Shown one piece after another: positions 55,347-64,000 of a stretch of 64,000 nucleotides of DNA. The stretch lies in NCBI GenBank assembly GCA_012932865.1, contig SAXG01000057.1, positions 1-64,000 of the forward strand. Direction: 5' to 3'. Positions within the stretch are counted from its first letter, which is position 1. Every line of letters begins with the position of its first letter. A program made the position numbers and the translations under genes. This stretch comes from Amylostereum areolatum. Its lineage: Eukaryota; Basidiomycota; Agaricomycetes; Russulales; Stereaceae. The notes below the pieces were generated by a model. The model did not search any database, was not told the origin of the DNA, and was given only the letters and a program-made list of their open reading frames with translations.

Positions 55347-55950
55347 TCATGCAAAGTTATCACTTGCGCTGCAGGGAGTGCGTTCCTTCAGTAACATATT
55401 TAAAATCGAGGTCAGACGGACGCACGTCTCACGACCAAACAGGTTGTCGAGGAAGTTCTGGATATCCGGGGGGTACCGAGCTTGAAGAGGTTGAATAAAT
55501 GGAGGTGTCCGCGCCTGTACAGGCTCAACAGCGAGGTCACGCGTGAATAAGCTGTTCAAGAAGTTCTGGATATCCGGGGGATACCGTGCGGTGACGACCT
55601 CGGTGCGACTGAACAGGTTATTGAAGAGCCTCTCGATGTCGGGAGGGTAGCGCGCGGTCACGGCGACGTTGCGGCTGAACAGGTCGTTGAGGAAGCGTTC
55701 GACGTCCGGGGGATAACGCTCTGTGACAACCTCGTCGCGGTTGAACAGATCGTTGAGGAAGTTTTCGACATCAGGCGGGTAGCGCGCCTTCAACTCGACG
55801 GCATACCTATTAAACGCCCAAAGCGTCATCAGTAAGAGTACACACAAGGTAAGGGCACCATGGGACGCACGAAGGGGTAGGCGCCGCGATGACAGGTGTG
55901 ACTAGCGCGATAGCGGCGGCGAGGAAGGCGGTAACGGATGAAACACGCAT
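55347..55950 (-). CDS. Secreted RYPPD-repeat protein (possible peptide precursor)
   Basis: Two exons: 55859-55950 and 55347-55806, joined by a 52-nt GT-AG intron. The start MRVSSVTAFLAAAIALV gives a signal peptide ending near VIAAPTP. The rest is tandem repeats of 22 residues of the form RYPPD(V/I)(E/Q)xFLNxLFxR plus a short acidic or hydrophobic linker ending VTA or VTE: three at exact 22-residue spacing, a fourth followed by a shortened RTPPFIQPLQA unit, then a fifth. A non-repeat tail follows. Each YPPD block is followed by an amphipathic FLNDLF helix and bounded by arginine, so processing into similar short peptides is conceivable. Dibasic KR sites are absent. No biosynthetic enzyme lies beside it. 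Confidence 0.7.
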
Positions 55951-56294
55951 GATAATAAGGATCGTTGAAGTGAACGTAGGATGATGGGTCGTGAAGTGCA
56001 AAAAGAGTACTTGGAAGAGGATGAAAGGCTACCAGCGCCTGTACACGAACGAGTGGATGAGCAGCGAAGACTGGAGAACTCCGACGACGAGCGCGGCTTA
56101 TATATGAACGAAAAATGCAGCATCAGTAGGCTAATTGCGGTGGGAGTAATTAATCAGCTGCAGTGCTTCATGGTGATTCACGTCAGCCGTCAAGGGTGTG
56201 TGAAGGTGAAACGTGGTACTTATCTTCTAACTCATATTTTCACGAAACGTCTGCGTCAGGGCGCGGCGTCATGTACGGCTGACAGAAACGAAGA
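55951..56294. other. Promoter region of the repeat-protein gene
   Basis: No gene; presumed promoter of the minus-strand repeat protein (TATATA near 56100). Confidence 0.5.
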
Positions 56295-57865
56295 TTAAAA
56301 GTGGGGGCATCGGAAGGAACTCCATCGCTGGAGAGGGGGGGGGGTACGCACCAGAGAGTATTTACAACCGGGTTTAGCCGAGGGATTCTCGGCTACTTCC
56401 TTCGTCCTGTCGTCCTTCTCCGATTTGTCCGCCGAGCTGTCCGATTCGTCTGCTGAACTGTCCGACTCGTCCGTTAGGTTGAGTTCCTGTCTCCGGCGAG
56501 CGCGGTCTTCCATCATCCGATCGACTATCTTCTTGAGTTCCTTGAAGTTCTTCCTCACCCGATGCATCGGGGAGTCTGAACTCTCTGATCCGCTTGAACG
56601 GTCTTCCGTCGGGGTCGACAGAATCATGTTTACGTCGCTGTGCGGTGACTCGGGGATCCTGGGTGACGGGATCTCGAGCGTGGTCGGGGTGCAGACGTAG
56701 GAATGAGGGATAGGGGGCGGGGTTTCCGTGCCACGGCATGGGAGCGTCGCTAGCAGATAGTGGGAATGGAGTTGGCGGTCTAGGCACGGCGGGCAGCCGA
56801 GGAGGTGTCCTAGGTATCGGTCGCGGACTGCTGGCCGGTTGTCCGGTCGGTTGTCCGGGCTCTGGGAGGACCAGGGACTGTCCCGATAGCTCTCTTGGCA
56901 GGGGCTGTCTGAACTGCTCTCCGGGTAATCCGTCTCTAGCGACGGGAGGCTGGACGGGGTTAATCTGGGTGATGCCGGGGATGGGTAAGGATCCTGGTGG
57001 CGTGGGGGCGGTGACGGGTCGTGGAGGGGCATTAGGAAGGAACGGGGGTCTGGTGAGGGCGGATGCGATGGGATCAGGTCGAACAGTATAGCCCGGGGAG
57101 ATGTGATGTCCATGGAAGATGAGGTCGATATCGGGGCCTTCGCGTGACGACATATGGGGAACTCCGGTAGTTTCCATTCGTCTTCGGAGGATTTCTCCTT
57201 CGTAGGCGGCACGGAAGGTATGTCTTTCCCAGTTGAGCCAGTTGACTCGGAGTCCGACTTCAGTGAGGAACTTTCGGAGTTCTGCGACGTTGAGTATAGC
57301 CGCTGCGCTAGCTTCCTGAATCGTCGAAGGAGCTTGACCTCTCGTTCCTCCATTTCGGTCGAGAGTGTCAGGTACCTCAAGTCCAGCTGGTGGAGTTCTT
57401 CGTCGAGCATCTTGTTGTGGTCTTCCAGGATGCCCTGGACGTCGGCCGACTCCCTCCTGAGGTCGTCGATCCGCTGCCTGGCCTGCTCGATCGCTACTCC
57501 GGCTATCATGTGGGCTATTTGATTCTCGAGTATCGGGGAATCGGGTGTTGGGACCTCCGTCGCTCCGGGCCACGGGGATTGCATTGGCACCTGTGAGGAA
57601 TCCGGGTGCTTCAGTTAGGGTTCTTCTGTATGCTTCTAATCGGCTTACCCCCTGTTCTTCCGTCTGGTCCTGACCTAGACGGAGGAGGTACTGACTTAAT
57701 TGCGAAGATTGCTGCCGATCGAGCGATGAAGCAGTCTCCACAGAGGGTGCGTTCCTGTTGAGTGTGGTGTGCTCTGTTGCAGACGAGGCGGATGCGTTCG
57801 ACATTGTTGGGTGAGACGGTCTGATTGGTAGAGGAGATGTTGGTTGCGTTCGGGGTGGTGGACAT
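56295..57865 (-). pseudogene. Post-pol ORF of family 2 element: coiled coil, Pro-rich, frames mixed
   Basis: Starts at ATG (complement of 57863-57865, MSTTPNATNIS), 36 nt after an ATAAAAA box. Three overlapping minus-strand frames carry protein-like sequence. Frame a has a CxxC pair (RTLCGDC). Frame c has a strong coiled coil (IEQARQRIDDLRRESADV, onward to LLRRFRKLAQRLY) and an acidic end (DESDSSADESDSSADKSE). Frame b has AELRKFLTEVGLRVNWLNW followed by a long Pro-rich tract. Protein-like stretches switch frame, so there are indels or unrecognised introns. It follows pol on the same strand with no LTR between. Not a known family; possibly a second structural protein whose C-terminal knuckle is the fragment at 17612-18118. 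Confidence 0.5.
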
Positions 57866-57949
57866 TGGTGATCTGTCTTGTTGAACCCGTAGGGTTTTTA
57901 TCCCCCCCCTTGTTGGCAGTGCATTCGCCTGAATGCCGTTGAGTCTCAC

Positions 57950-60900
57950 TTAGTGTCTTACTTTCGTCTTGCGTTTCTTTCGTCTCGCTGGTCTTCGTTC
58001 TTGCTGCGTTGCTTCAGTTTCGTCACGATCAGTGGCTTCTGTGTTGGTATCTTTGATTGGCTGTGGTGGCAACTTCGGTGCCTTGGGGTTATTCCGGTGG
58101 AACTCTGCGATTGCATCTTTTGATCCTTCGAGATTAGATGCTGGTTCCCATGTGTTACCGGAGTCTGGGTATCCTTTCCATTTTACGAAGTAGTGTAATG
58201 GTTCGGAATATCGTTTGTCTAATTTCGAGGCTACTATTGTTTCTAATTCATAGAGTTCTTCATCGTTTACTAGTTCCGGAGGCGGCTTTTCGTAAGCTTC
58301 TCCATATTGTTCTGTTTCTTTGAACGGAATTAATAGTGTCGCGTGAAATACCGGATGTATTTTCCACTTCGCCGGTAGTTCTAAGCGATAGGTTACTGGT
58401 CCTATTACTTTTTCAATTTTGAATGGGCCAAATCGCTTTGGTGCTAGTTTAGTTTTCGGGTATACCGTGTTAAGGTTTTTTCCGTCTAACCATACTTGGT
58501 CACCCTGTTTGAGTTGATCTCGCAGTGTGAACGTTTGATCATGCTGCATTTTCATTAATTTGGCAGCTATTTCCAGACTTGCTTCTGCGTTGTCCCATGC
58601 ATCCTTAAAGTTCTTTATTCTTTCTTCGGCTGTCGGTATTCGCGGATTGGTTGGTATTGCCGGGTTAAAAACCGGTTGATACCCGTGTAGGAGTTCAAAT
58701 GGGGAAGCTTTCGTAGCTGAATGTTGTTTTATATTGTGTGCAAATTCTGCTTTTGGTAGAAGTTTTGCCCAATTCGTTTGATCTCCGTTGCAGAATGCTC
58801 GAAGATATTGTTCTAACTCTTGATTCACTCTTTCTGTTTCGCCATCCGTCTGGGGATGATACGCTGTACTGAGCGACGAGATAACTCCGAGGCTTTCGCA
58901 GATGGATTGGAATACTTTGGATGCGAATTGAGGGCCTCTGTCCGATATCATTCTTTTCCATAGTCCAAATCGTCTGTAAACATTGTCGATCAGAAGATCA
59001 GCTGTTTCTTCTGCGTTGATCGTCTTTAGGCACGGCGTGAATACTGCGGTTTTGGTGAACCTATCGACGACTACGTTGATCGAATCGAATCCGTTGGAGA
59101 TCGGAAGATCTGTAATGAAATCTGATGTGATTGTTTCCCATGGTCGTTCTGGTATTTCCGTAGGTTGTAATGGATGTTTCGCCGGATGCGTGACATTCTT
59201 TGTTGACTGGCATACGGGACATCCTTGAACATAACCTTTTACGAAGGAAATCATCTTTGGCCACCAAAAGTTTCTTTGTACTAGCTCCAGAGTTTTCATT
59301 TCGCCTGGATGTCCAATCGTTTCCAGATCATGATGCGATTTTAGGATCATGCGTCTGAGTTCGAGATTCTGTGGCACATAGATCTTTCCTTTTCTGATGA
59401 TCAGATCATTCTCGAAGTTCCAATCTTCGATTCCTTTTGCGAGGGTGCGTGGTCCCGATCTTTTGATCGTATCTAACGCCGTCCAAACTTCATCATCTAG
59501 GTGTGAGAAGTTTCTTAGTTCTTTGAGAAGTTCTTTGTCTCCGACTGCTTCGACTGTTCCTCTTCCGGTGGCTCTAGCCCTGAAAACCGAAGGGTGAAGC
59601 AGGATGCGGTCGTCGTTGTCTGGAATATCTTCCTTATGATCTGGTCTTCTAGAAAGTCCATCTGCCTTGTTTGTACTTCCTGGTTTGTGTACCAAGGTGT
59701 AGTCGAAACGGGACAGATACAAGCTCCATCGTGCTTGTCGTCGATTGAGTTTCTGAGCTGTTGTGAAATATTCTAGATTTTTGTGATCTGTCCAGATTTC
59801 GACTTTGTGGTTCGCTCCTTCTAGATAGTGTCGCCAGTGTTCTAAGGCTTTCACTACTCCTAAGAGTTCTTTGTCGTATATCTCGTAATTTTGTTCCGTG
59901 GGAGATAGTGATTTGGATAGGTACGCGACCGGATGCCATCTTTCGATTTCATCTGGCTGCGATAGGATGGCTCCGTACGCAAAATCGGAGGCGTCACTCT
60001 CTATGCGGAATGGTTTGTTTTCATCGGGCATGATTAAGATTGGGGACGATGTGAATTCTTGTTTCAGTCTTTCGAAGGTACATTCACATTCGGCCGTCCA
60101 GTTCCATTCGTGGTCTTTCTTTGTGAGCTGGAATAGGGGTCTGGCGATCTTGGAATAGTCTTTGATGAAGCGTCGATAGAAATTTCCAAATCCGAGGAAT
60201 GATTGGACTTCTTTTACTTTCCTCGGTGTGGGCCATTCGGCTAGCCCTTGGACTTTGACCGGATCCATCTGTACCTTGTTGTGCGTGATTATCACGCCTA
60301 GGTACTCGATCGATGGTTGTTCGAAGAAGCACTTCTCCGGTTTGAGGAATAGATCGTTCCGTTCTAGAAGTTGGAGGGCTTCTTTCATCAGTTTTCTATG
60401 TTCGTCGAGTGTTTCTGTAAATATCAGTATGTCATCCATATAGACCACTACTTTTCCGGTGTCTATTAATTCTTTGAATAGTGCGTTCATCATTGCTTGG
60501 AATGTTGCGGGTGAGTTGGTTAGTCCGAAGAACATTACCATTGGTTCGAAAAGGCCTCTGTTTGTTTTGAACGCAGCTTTCCATTGATCTCCTTCTTTGA
60601 TCCGAACATTGTTGTATCCCCATCGGAGATCGAGCTTTGAGAAGATCTTAGCGCCCTTTAATTTGTCGATGAGATCTGAGATGAGCGGTATCGGGTATTC
60701 ATTTTTGACCGTGATCGAGTTAAGATAGCGATAGTCCTGTACTGGTCGAAGAGATCCATCTTTCTTCTTGATAAAGAAGAAGGGCGATGATATCTCTGAT
60801 TTTGATTCTCGGATGTACCCTTTTCGTAGATGCTCGTCTATGAATGTGTCCAGTTCCTTCCGTTCTGGTACCGTCATTGGGTACACTTTGCAATTTCGAG

Positions 60901-61141
60901 GTTTCCATCCTTCAGTCAGGTCTATCGCGTGATCCCAAGGTCTGCTGATTGGGAAGCGTTCCGACGCTTTCTTTTCGAATACCTTCTGATACTGTTTGTA
61001 ACTAGACGGAATCATCTCATCGAGTGTCTTCTTCTTCTCTCCTATGGCCGCTCTTTCTGCGAGTTCTTGTGCCTTGGTTGCTCTTGCTGTTATCCAAATA
61101 CCGGGTTCGTTTGCTTCTTTGCAATCGGCATTGTTTCTACG
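57950..61141 (-). CDS. pol: RT, RNase H, integrase, chromodomain of family 2 pol
   Basis: Open from about 61141 (no ATG until 61015, MIPSSYKQYQK) to 57950; about 1021 residues from that Met. Motifs: FFFIKKKDGSLRPVQDYR, FFGLTNSPATF, catalytic YMDDILIF, RNase H (EIWTDHKNLEYF), HHCC (GHPGEMKTLE...CPVCQSTKN), integrase (TSDFITDLP, VVVDRFTK, SDRGPQF, HPQTDGETERVN), chromodomain (HYFVKWKGYPDSGNTWEP), basic tail (RRKKRKTKVRH). The frame is -1 relative to the protease ORF. No slip heptamer is seen at the crossing (61090-61140), so this is probably an inactivating indel. Clearly diverged from family 1. Confidence 0.9.
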   Translation of the reverse strand, partial: RRNNADCKEANEPGIWITARATKAQELAERAAIGEKKKTLDEMIPSSYKQYQKVFEKKASERFPISRPWDHAIDLTEGWKPRNCKVYPMTVPERKELDTFIDEHLRKGYIRESKSEISSPFFFIKKKDGSLRPVQDYRYLNSITVKNEYPIPLISDLIDKLKGAKIFSKLDLRWGYNNVRIKEGDQWKAAFKTNRGLFEPMVMFFGLTNSPATFQAMMNALFKELIDTGKVVVYMDDILIFTETLDEHRKLMKEALQLLERNDLFLKPEKCFFEQPSIEYLGVIITHNKVQMDPVKVQGLAEWPTPRKVKEVQSFLGFGNFYRRFIKDYSKIARPLFQLTKKDHEWNWTAECECTFERLKQEFTSSPILIMPDENKPFRIESDASDFAYGAILSQPDEIERWHPVAYLSKSLSPTEQNYEIYDKELLGVVKALEHWRHYLEGANHKVEIWTDHKNLEYFTTAQKLNRRQARWSLYLSRFDYTLVHKPGSTNKADGLSRRPDHKEDIPDNDDRILLHPSVFRARATGRGTVEAVGDKELLKELRNFSHLDDEVWTALDTIKRSGPRTLAKGIEDWNFENDLIIRKGKIYVPQNLELRRMILKSHHDLETIGHPGEMKTLELVQRNFWWPKMISFVKGYVQGCPVCQSTKNVTHPAKHPLQPTEIPERPWETITSDFITDLPISNGFDSINVVVDRFTKTAVFTPCLKTINAEETADLLIDNVYRRFGLWKRMISDRGPQFASKVFQSICESLGVISSLSTAYHPQTDGETERVNQELEQYLRAFCNGDQTNWAKLLPKAEFAHNIKQHSATKASPFELLHGYQPVFNPAIPTNPRIPTAEERIKNFKDAWDNAEASLEIAAKLMKMQHDQTFTLRDQLKQGDQVWLDGKNLNTVYPKTKLAPKRFGPFKIEKVIGPVTYRLELPAKWKIHPVFHATLLIPFKETEQYGEAYEKPPPELVNDEELYELETIVASKLDKRYSEPLHYFVKWKGYPDSGNTWEPASNLEGSKDAIAEFHRNNPKAPKLPPQPIKDTNTEATDRDETEATQQERRPARRKKRKTKVRH

Positions 61142-61836
61142 TCAGTTTTTCCATGGAACGTTCTGACTATCCTGATATCGGCGAGATCGGAGTTGGATTC
61201 GGGGTCTTCTTGTTCTTCTATCGTTGCGTGATGGTTGATCTTCTGTTCTTCGAATGATTGTAGAGAGTGTTCGTCTTTTCCTTGGACGATCATTGTTTTA
61301 CTGGTAGTGAAGCACGTACCTGGACATGTTTGTAGTGTAATCTGTCTCTTTCTCCAATCGATATGAGGATTGTGTTTCTTGAGCCAAGGGGTTCCTAAGA
61401 TTACTTCGTCTCCTCCCAGGGCTGTGACGAACAATCCTAAGTTTTCGCGGTGAATTTCTCCGTTGATCCCTTCCATCGTCATTGGAAGGTACACTTTCTG
61501 TTTGATCTCTCCTAGAGTGTTCCTAGATCCATCAACGTTATATATCGGTATTGGCTTCTTCAGTTGGATCAGATTCATCTTGTGTTTTCGTACAAAATCT
61601 GGATGGATCAGGGTGCTGCTTGCTCCGCTATCTAGCAGTGCCTTTGCGGCGGCTTTACGGAACTTTCCATGAAACGTAACAGGTATATGAATTGATGGAG
61701 CGTGCGTTGCCCCATCTTGGTATGACCTTATATACACTGTTCTATTTACGTCATCTTCTGTTTCCTGCACAGGAGATTGATTCGAAAAGTTCATTGTCTG
61801 TGTCCTTTCAACAGCCGCGGTTGAAGGACGATTCAA
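61090..61836 (-). CDS. Aspartic protease part of family 2 pol
   Basis: 248 codons from the gag slip site. The active-site motif is LLDSGASSTLIHPDF, followed by the flap region and ILGTPWLKKHNPHIDW. It ends in a TAA at 61090 while the RT frame is already open, the result of a frame change near 61100-61130. In the family 1 element, protease and RT are one ORF. Expected access from gag is by -1 frameshift at GGGTTTT. Confidence 0.88.
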   Translation of the reverse strand: MNRPSTAAVERTQTMNFSNQSPVQETEDDVNRTVYIRSYQDGATHAPSIHIPVTFHGKFRKAAAKALLDSGASSTLIHPDFVRKHKMNLIQLKKPIPIYNVDGSRNTLGEIKQKVYLPMTMEGINGEIHRENLGLFVTALGGDEVILGTPWLKKHNPHIDWRKRQITLQTCPGTCFTTSKTMIVQGKDEHSLQSFEEQKINHHATIEEQEDPESNSDLADIRIVRTFHGKTDVETMPIAKKQTNPVFG

Positions 61837-63959
61837 AAACCCTGATTGTCTTTGAACATGTTGGCAGTGCGTGCGAACGTTTCACTGTCCATCTTGTTCA
61901 CAAGCTTGGTGATCTGATCAATCGGGGATTCTTCCTCTGTTAAGTTCGCCGTTCGTGCATTGATCGTTGTTTGGGTACGTTTCTCTGGGCAGTTCCTGGA
62001 GATATGTCCTGGTTTCCGACAATAGAAGCACGATCCCGATTTCTGAAGTTCTGTACGTTCTTGCGGGGTAAGGCGTCTGAAGCTTCGGTTGTTGTTTCCG
62101 GTTTGAGCGGCTCTGGCGGTAGTAACATTCCCTTTATTTCCGTTTCCTCTTCGGAATGGGACGTACGGCTGCGGTTTCTTGTATAGGAGGGTGAGATCAC
62201 TCGTCGGGTTCATTGGTCTCGTATAATGTCGTTGGAATGCTTGAGCTTCTCGCCAGTTATTATCGATGTGTAGTGCGAGTTCATACCATTCGTCGATATC
62301 GTTCGAGATGTGATCTCTCTTGAGAATCTCGACTACTATATCGTTGCGCAGTCCTCTCTTGAATTGGTCGATCAATGCTTTATGATCGTAGCCGGCTTCC
62401 ATGGCATAGTCTCTGAAGACCGTGATGTAATCTTTGGTTTCCATAGTGCCTTGTTCCAGGCGCTGTATGTTGAATCTAGCGTCTCTTCCGGGATCTATTT
62501 CTCCAAAGGTTTCTAAGAAATAGTCGCGGAATCCCGTCCATGGAAGATGTATTTCTGGATCTATGCCTCGATCTCGTATCTTATCGATTTTGCTTATCAA
62601 GAGGGACGCCCAGTGAAGGGCAGGTCCATCGGTGAGATGCGAGAGTACAAAGGTTATCTTACGCATGTTGGTTTTGTATGCGTTGGGGAATGCTATGAAG
62701 CGAAGTATGCATTGTTCGATGAACTTTGCTGCCTTCGCTCGGTCTCTTCCATCGTATACTCCTAGTGCGTTCAGTTTGAATCCTTTGTCTTTGTCTTCGG
62801 GTTTAGATCCGATTGTTCCTGTTCCTCCTGGCGGTGAATGCCACGGTGGATGTCTCGGTCCTTCCGGAAGATCTGCGGTCGCTCCTCTTCCGAATACATA
62901 GTCCTGAACCTTTTTTCCTTTCTCATTATCAGCCGATCGGTCGGAATGCGTTGATGGTTGCGGCGATGGTACCTTCCATCCTATTGGTTCACCTAAACTG
63001 AATCCCATGGGGAATCGAGCCTTATGTCTTGGTTTCGCGGGATCGGCTGGTGTTGGAGTTGCAGGCGTCTGGAGCGGTATATTAGTTTCTCCAGGGGGGA
63101 CATTGCTAAGTGTGGTGGTGGGGTTGGGTATCGAGATGGTAGCGTCTCCCATTGTTGTGACGTTCTCTGATCTTCCGAATAGGTTTCCTTGTCTTCCTCT
63201 TCTAGTTTCGAAGATATCTTTGTCTGATTTAACTGATGGAGATCTTGTTGATTCTTCTGTATGTCTTTCCGTTTCTGTTGCGCTCGGTGGGCTGCCTTCT
63301 CGACTTCCTCCGGAATCGGACTTAATTTGGGGGTTTGATACAGTTCTCTTAGGTTCTGGCGCGGTTTCTTCTGGAGGCTGTGTAGTTGCTGCGGGTTCTT
63401 GAGGATGCTGGAGTTCGGTTTGAGGGTTCTGTGGTTCGGTTGTCGTATCGGCTGTGTCGGTATCGGGATCAAATTCCCAGTAGTCCTTAATATTCCCGGT
63501 GTAAGGTTTCTCTTCGACTTTCTGTGCGTCCGGGTGTTTCCAGAGTTCTTCTGATGAGAGGGGCCCGATATGAGGTCTTGAATAATCTGGGCGCTTCCAA
63601 TGTGAATTGTCGTAGCTTCCGTCTTCCTTTTCTCTTTTGGATCTATCTTTGAAGTATTCCGCTGCTGGGGGAAGGTTGTATCTGTATATGGGCGGGTTCC
63701 ACTGGTATGCGTATGTTCCTTTGCTTTCTTTCGCGACGAGGGTTCCGTCGTAGTAGAAAAGGAGATGATAGGGGTCAAATGTCCAGCGATGATCTTCGTT
63801 TCCGTTAGGGAAATCTCGACTGCAGTTTGATTGGAGTTGAGGGATCTCAAAATCTGATGGTCTTTTTTCAGCGGGTTGTTCCGCTGACTCCGTGGTGGGT
63901 GTTTCGTTTGACGCTCTGCGCCAAACTGTAGGGTGAGCTAGTGTAGAGGAGAGCTCGTT
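61833..63959 (-). CDS. gag: gag of family 2 chromovirus, long frame without early ATG
   Basis: Open for 708 codons from a TAG next to the LTR (63960-63962) to the stop at 61833, yet the first in-frame ATG is at 63152 (MGDATIS, 439 residues). The upstream 269 codons are protein-like: HRWTFDPYHLLFYYDGTL, TYAYQWNPPIYRYNLPP, then a Pro/Glu-rich stretch, resembling the N-terminal part of family 1 gag (LYVYSCPYATYRYKLEQPP). The central domain carries the retrotransposon Gag fold (FIEQCILRFIAFPNAYKTN, LPWTGFRDYFLETFGEID). One CCHC knuckle, CFYCRKPGHISRNC. Translation of the long form would need a spliced leader exon or a non-AUG start. Confidence 0.85.
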   Translation of the reverse strand, partial: NELSSTLAHPTVWRRASNETPTTESAEQPAEKRPSDFEIPQLQSNCSRDFPNGNEDHRWTFDPYHLLFYYDGTLVAKESKGTYAYQWNPPIYRYNLPPAAEYFKDRSKREKEDGSYDNSHWKRPDYSRPHIGPLSSEELWKHPDAQKVEEKPYTGNIKDYWEFDPDTDTADTTTEPQNPQTELQHPQEPAATTQPPEETAPEPKRTVSNPQIKSDSGGSREGSPPSATETERHTEESTRSPSVKSDKDIFETRRGRQGNLFGRSENVTTMGDATISIPNPTTTLSNVPPGETNIPLQTPATPTPADPAKPRHKARFPMGFSLGEPIGWKVPSPQPSTHSDRSADNEKGKKVQDYVFGRGATADLPEGPRHPPWHSPPGGTGTIGSKPEDKDKGFKLNALGVYDGRDRAKAAKFIEQCILRFIAFPNAYKTNMRKITFVLSHLTDGPALHWASLLISKIDKIRDRGIDPEIHLPWTGFRDYFLETFGEIDPGRDARFNIQRLEQGTMETKDYITVFRDYAMEAGYDHKALIDQFKRGLRNDIVVEILKRDHISNDIDEWYELALHIDNNWREAQAFQRHYTRPMNPTSDLTLLYKKPQPYVPFRRGNGNKGNVTTARAAQTGNNNRSFRRLTPQERTELQKSGSCFYCRKPGHISRNCPEKRTQTTINARTANLTEEESPIDQITKLVNKMDSETFARTANMFKDNQGF
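61836..61842 (-). promoter_or_regulatory. -1 frameshift slip site GGGTTTT at family 2 gag stop
   Basis: Plus strand AAAACCC; read on the minus strand in gag frame it is G GGT TTT TGA. The identical heptamer and stop occur at the family 1 gag end. Confidence 0.7.
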
Positions 63960-63961
63960 CT
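63952..63961 (-). promoter_or_regulatory. Putative self-priming primer-binding site, family 2
   Basis: Minus strand AGAACGAGCT, 2 nt after the LTR end. It is the exact complement of AGCTCGTTCT at 19517-19526 in the full LTR of this family, 24 nt after its TATAAAA. Same geometry as in family 1. Confidence 0.6.
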
Positions 63962-63963
63962 AG

Positions 63964-64000
63964 TGTTAAGGACGGTCCTTATCACGTGACAAGCGGCTCA
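63964..64000 (-). repeat. 5' LTR of family 2 element (end only)
   Basis: 37 bp visible, identical to 17403-17439 and to the complement of 19720-19756. The rest lies beyond the window. Confidence 0.85.

Larger units (their letters stand above)
57950..63963 (-). mobile_element. Ty3 chromovirus (family 2), internal region
   Basis: Minus-strand element: 5' LTR from 63964 to beyond the window end, gag, protease, RT, RNase H, integrase, chromodomain. Just after pol is a G-run (complement of 57901-57909), but no LTR follows; instead the post-pol ORF region begins. The 3' LTR is not in the window, so this copy is 3'-truncated or rearranged. Its LTR end is identical over 37 bp to the LTR at 19220-19756. 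Confidence 0.88.

Noticed and set aside
56340..56380. GTAAATAC near the end of the post-pol region as the missing 3' LTR
   Set aside because: Shares only about eight bases with the LTR and lacks both LTR ends.
1..64000. tRNA, rRNA or CRISPR features
   Set aside because: No cloverleaf with intact A and B boxes and no regular spacer array was recognised by eye.

Overview
The window is nuclear DNA of a filamentous basidiomycete, most likely an Agaricomycete. The protein genes are cut by many short introns (about 50-130 nt). The gene families are typical of mushrooms and polypores: F-box proteins of an Agaricomycete type, MYND-finger proteins, a multispanning membrane-protein family in tandem, a secreted histidine acid phosphatase and an NAD formate dehydrogenase. 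The transposons are Ty3 chromoviruses with C-terminal chromodomains.

The dominant structure is a very large imperfect inverted repeat. The left arm (1-17611, running past the window start) is the reverse complement of the right arm (19549-42225). The arms flank a unique spacer of about 1.94 kb (17612-19548). Reading outwards from the spacer, both arms carry: part of an LTR, a GC-rich minisatellite, a 7.5-kb chromovirus with intact 5-bp target duplications, a 2.3-kb element with terminal inverted repeats, a MYND-finger gene, a histidine acid phosphatase gene, and the 5' part of an F-box gene. The left arm lacks 5094 bp that the right arm has (35267-40360). This removes the end of the phosphatase, a second F-box gene and a decayed formate-dehydrogenase-like copy. 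The arms also differ by scattered substitutions and single-base indels. Several left-arm copies are frameshifted where the right copy is intact; one F-box gene is damaged in both arms, by different mutations.

The spacer holds the 3' end of a second retrotransposon family: a CCHC zinc knuckle, two small ORFs each behind its own TATA-like box (one predicted single-pass membrane protein), a polypurine tract and a full 537-bp LTR. The inner edge of the palindrome falls inside this LTR. A second member of the family (same LTR end) lies on the minus strand at 57950-64000 with gag, protease, RT, RNase H, integrase and chromodomain, followed by an unusual region with a coiled coil after pol. Both retroelement families show the same -1 slip site at the gag stop and the same self-priming arrangement.

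To the right of the arm (42226-56000) are ordinary host genes: the rest of the F-box gene, formate dehydrogenase, a second MYND gene, three tandem multispanning membrane-protein paralogues, and a small secreted protein built of RYPPD repeats that resembles a repeat peptide precursor. No RNA gene or CRISPR array was recognised. The palindrome could be a genuine inverted duplication or an assembly join of two haplotypes; the sequence alone cannot decide. Exon borders were placed by eye from splice consensus and family conservation.
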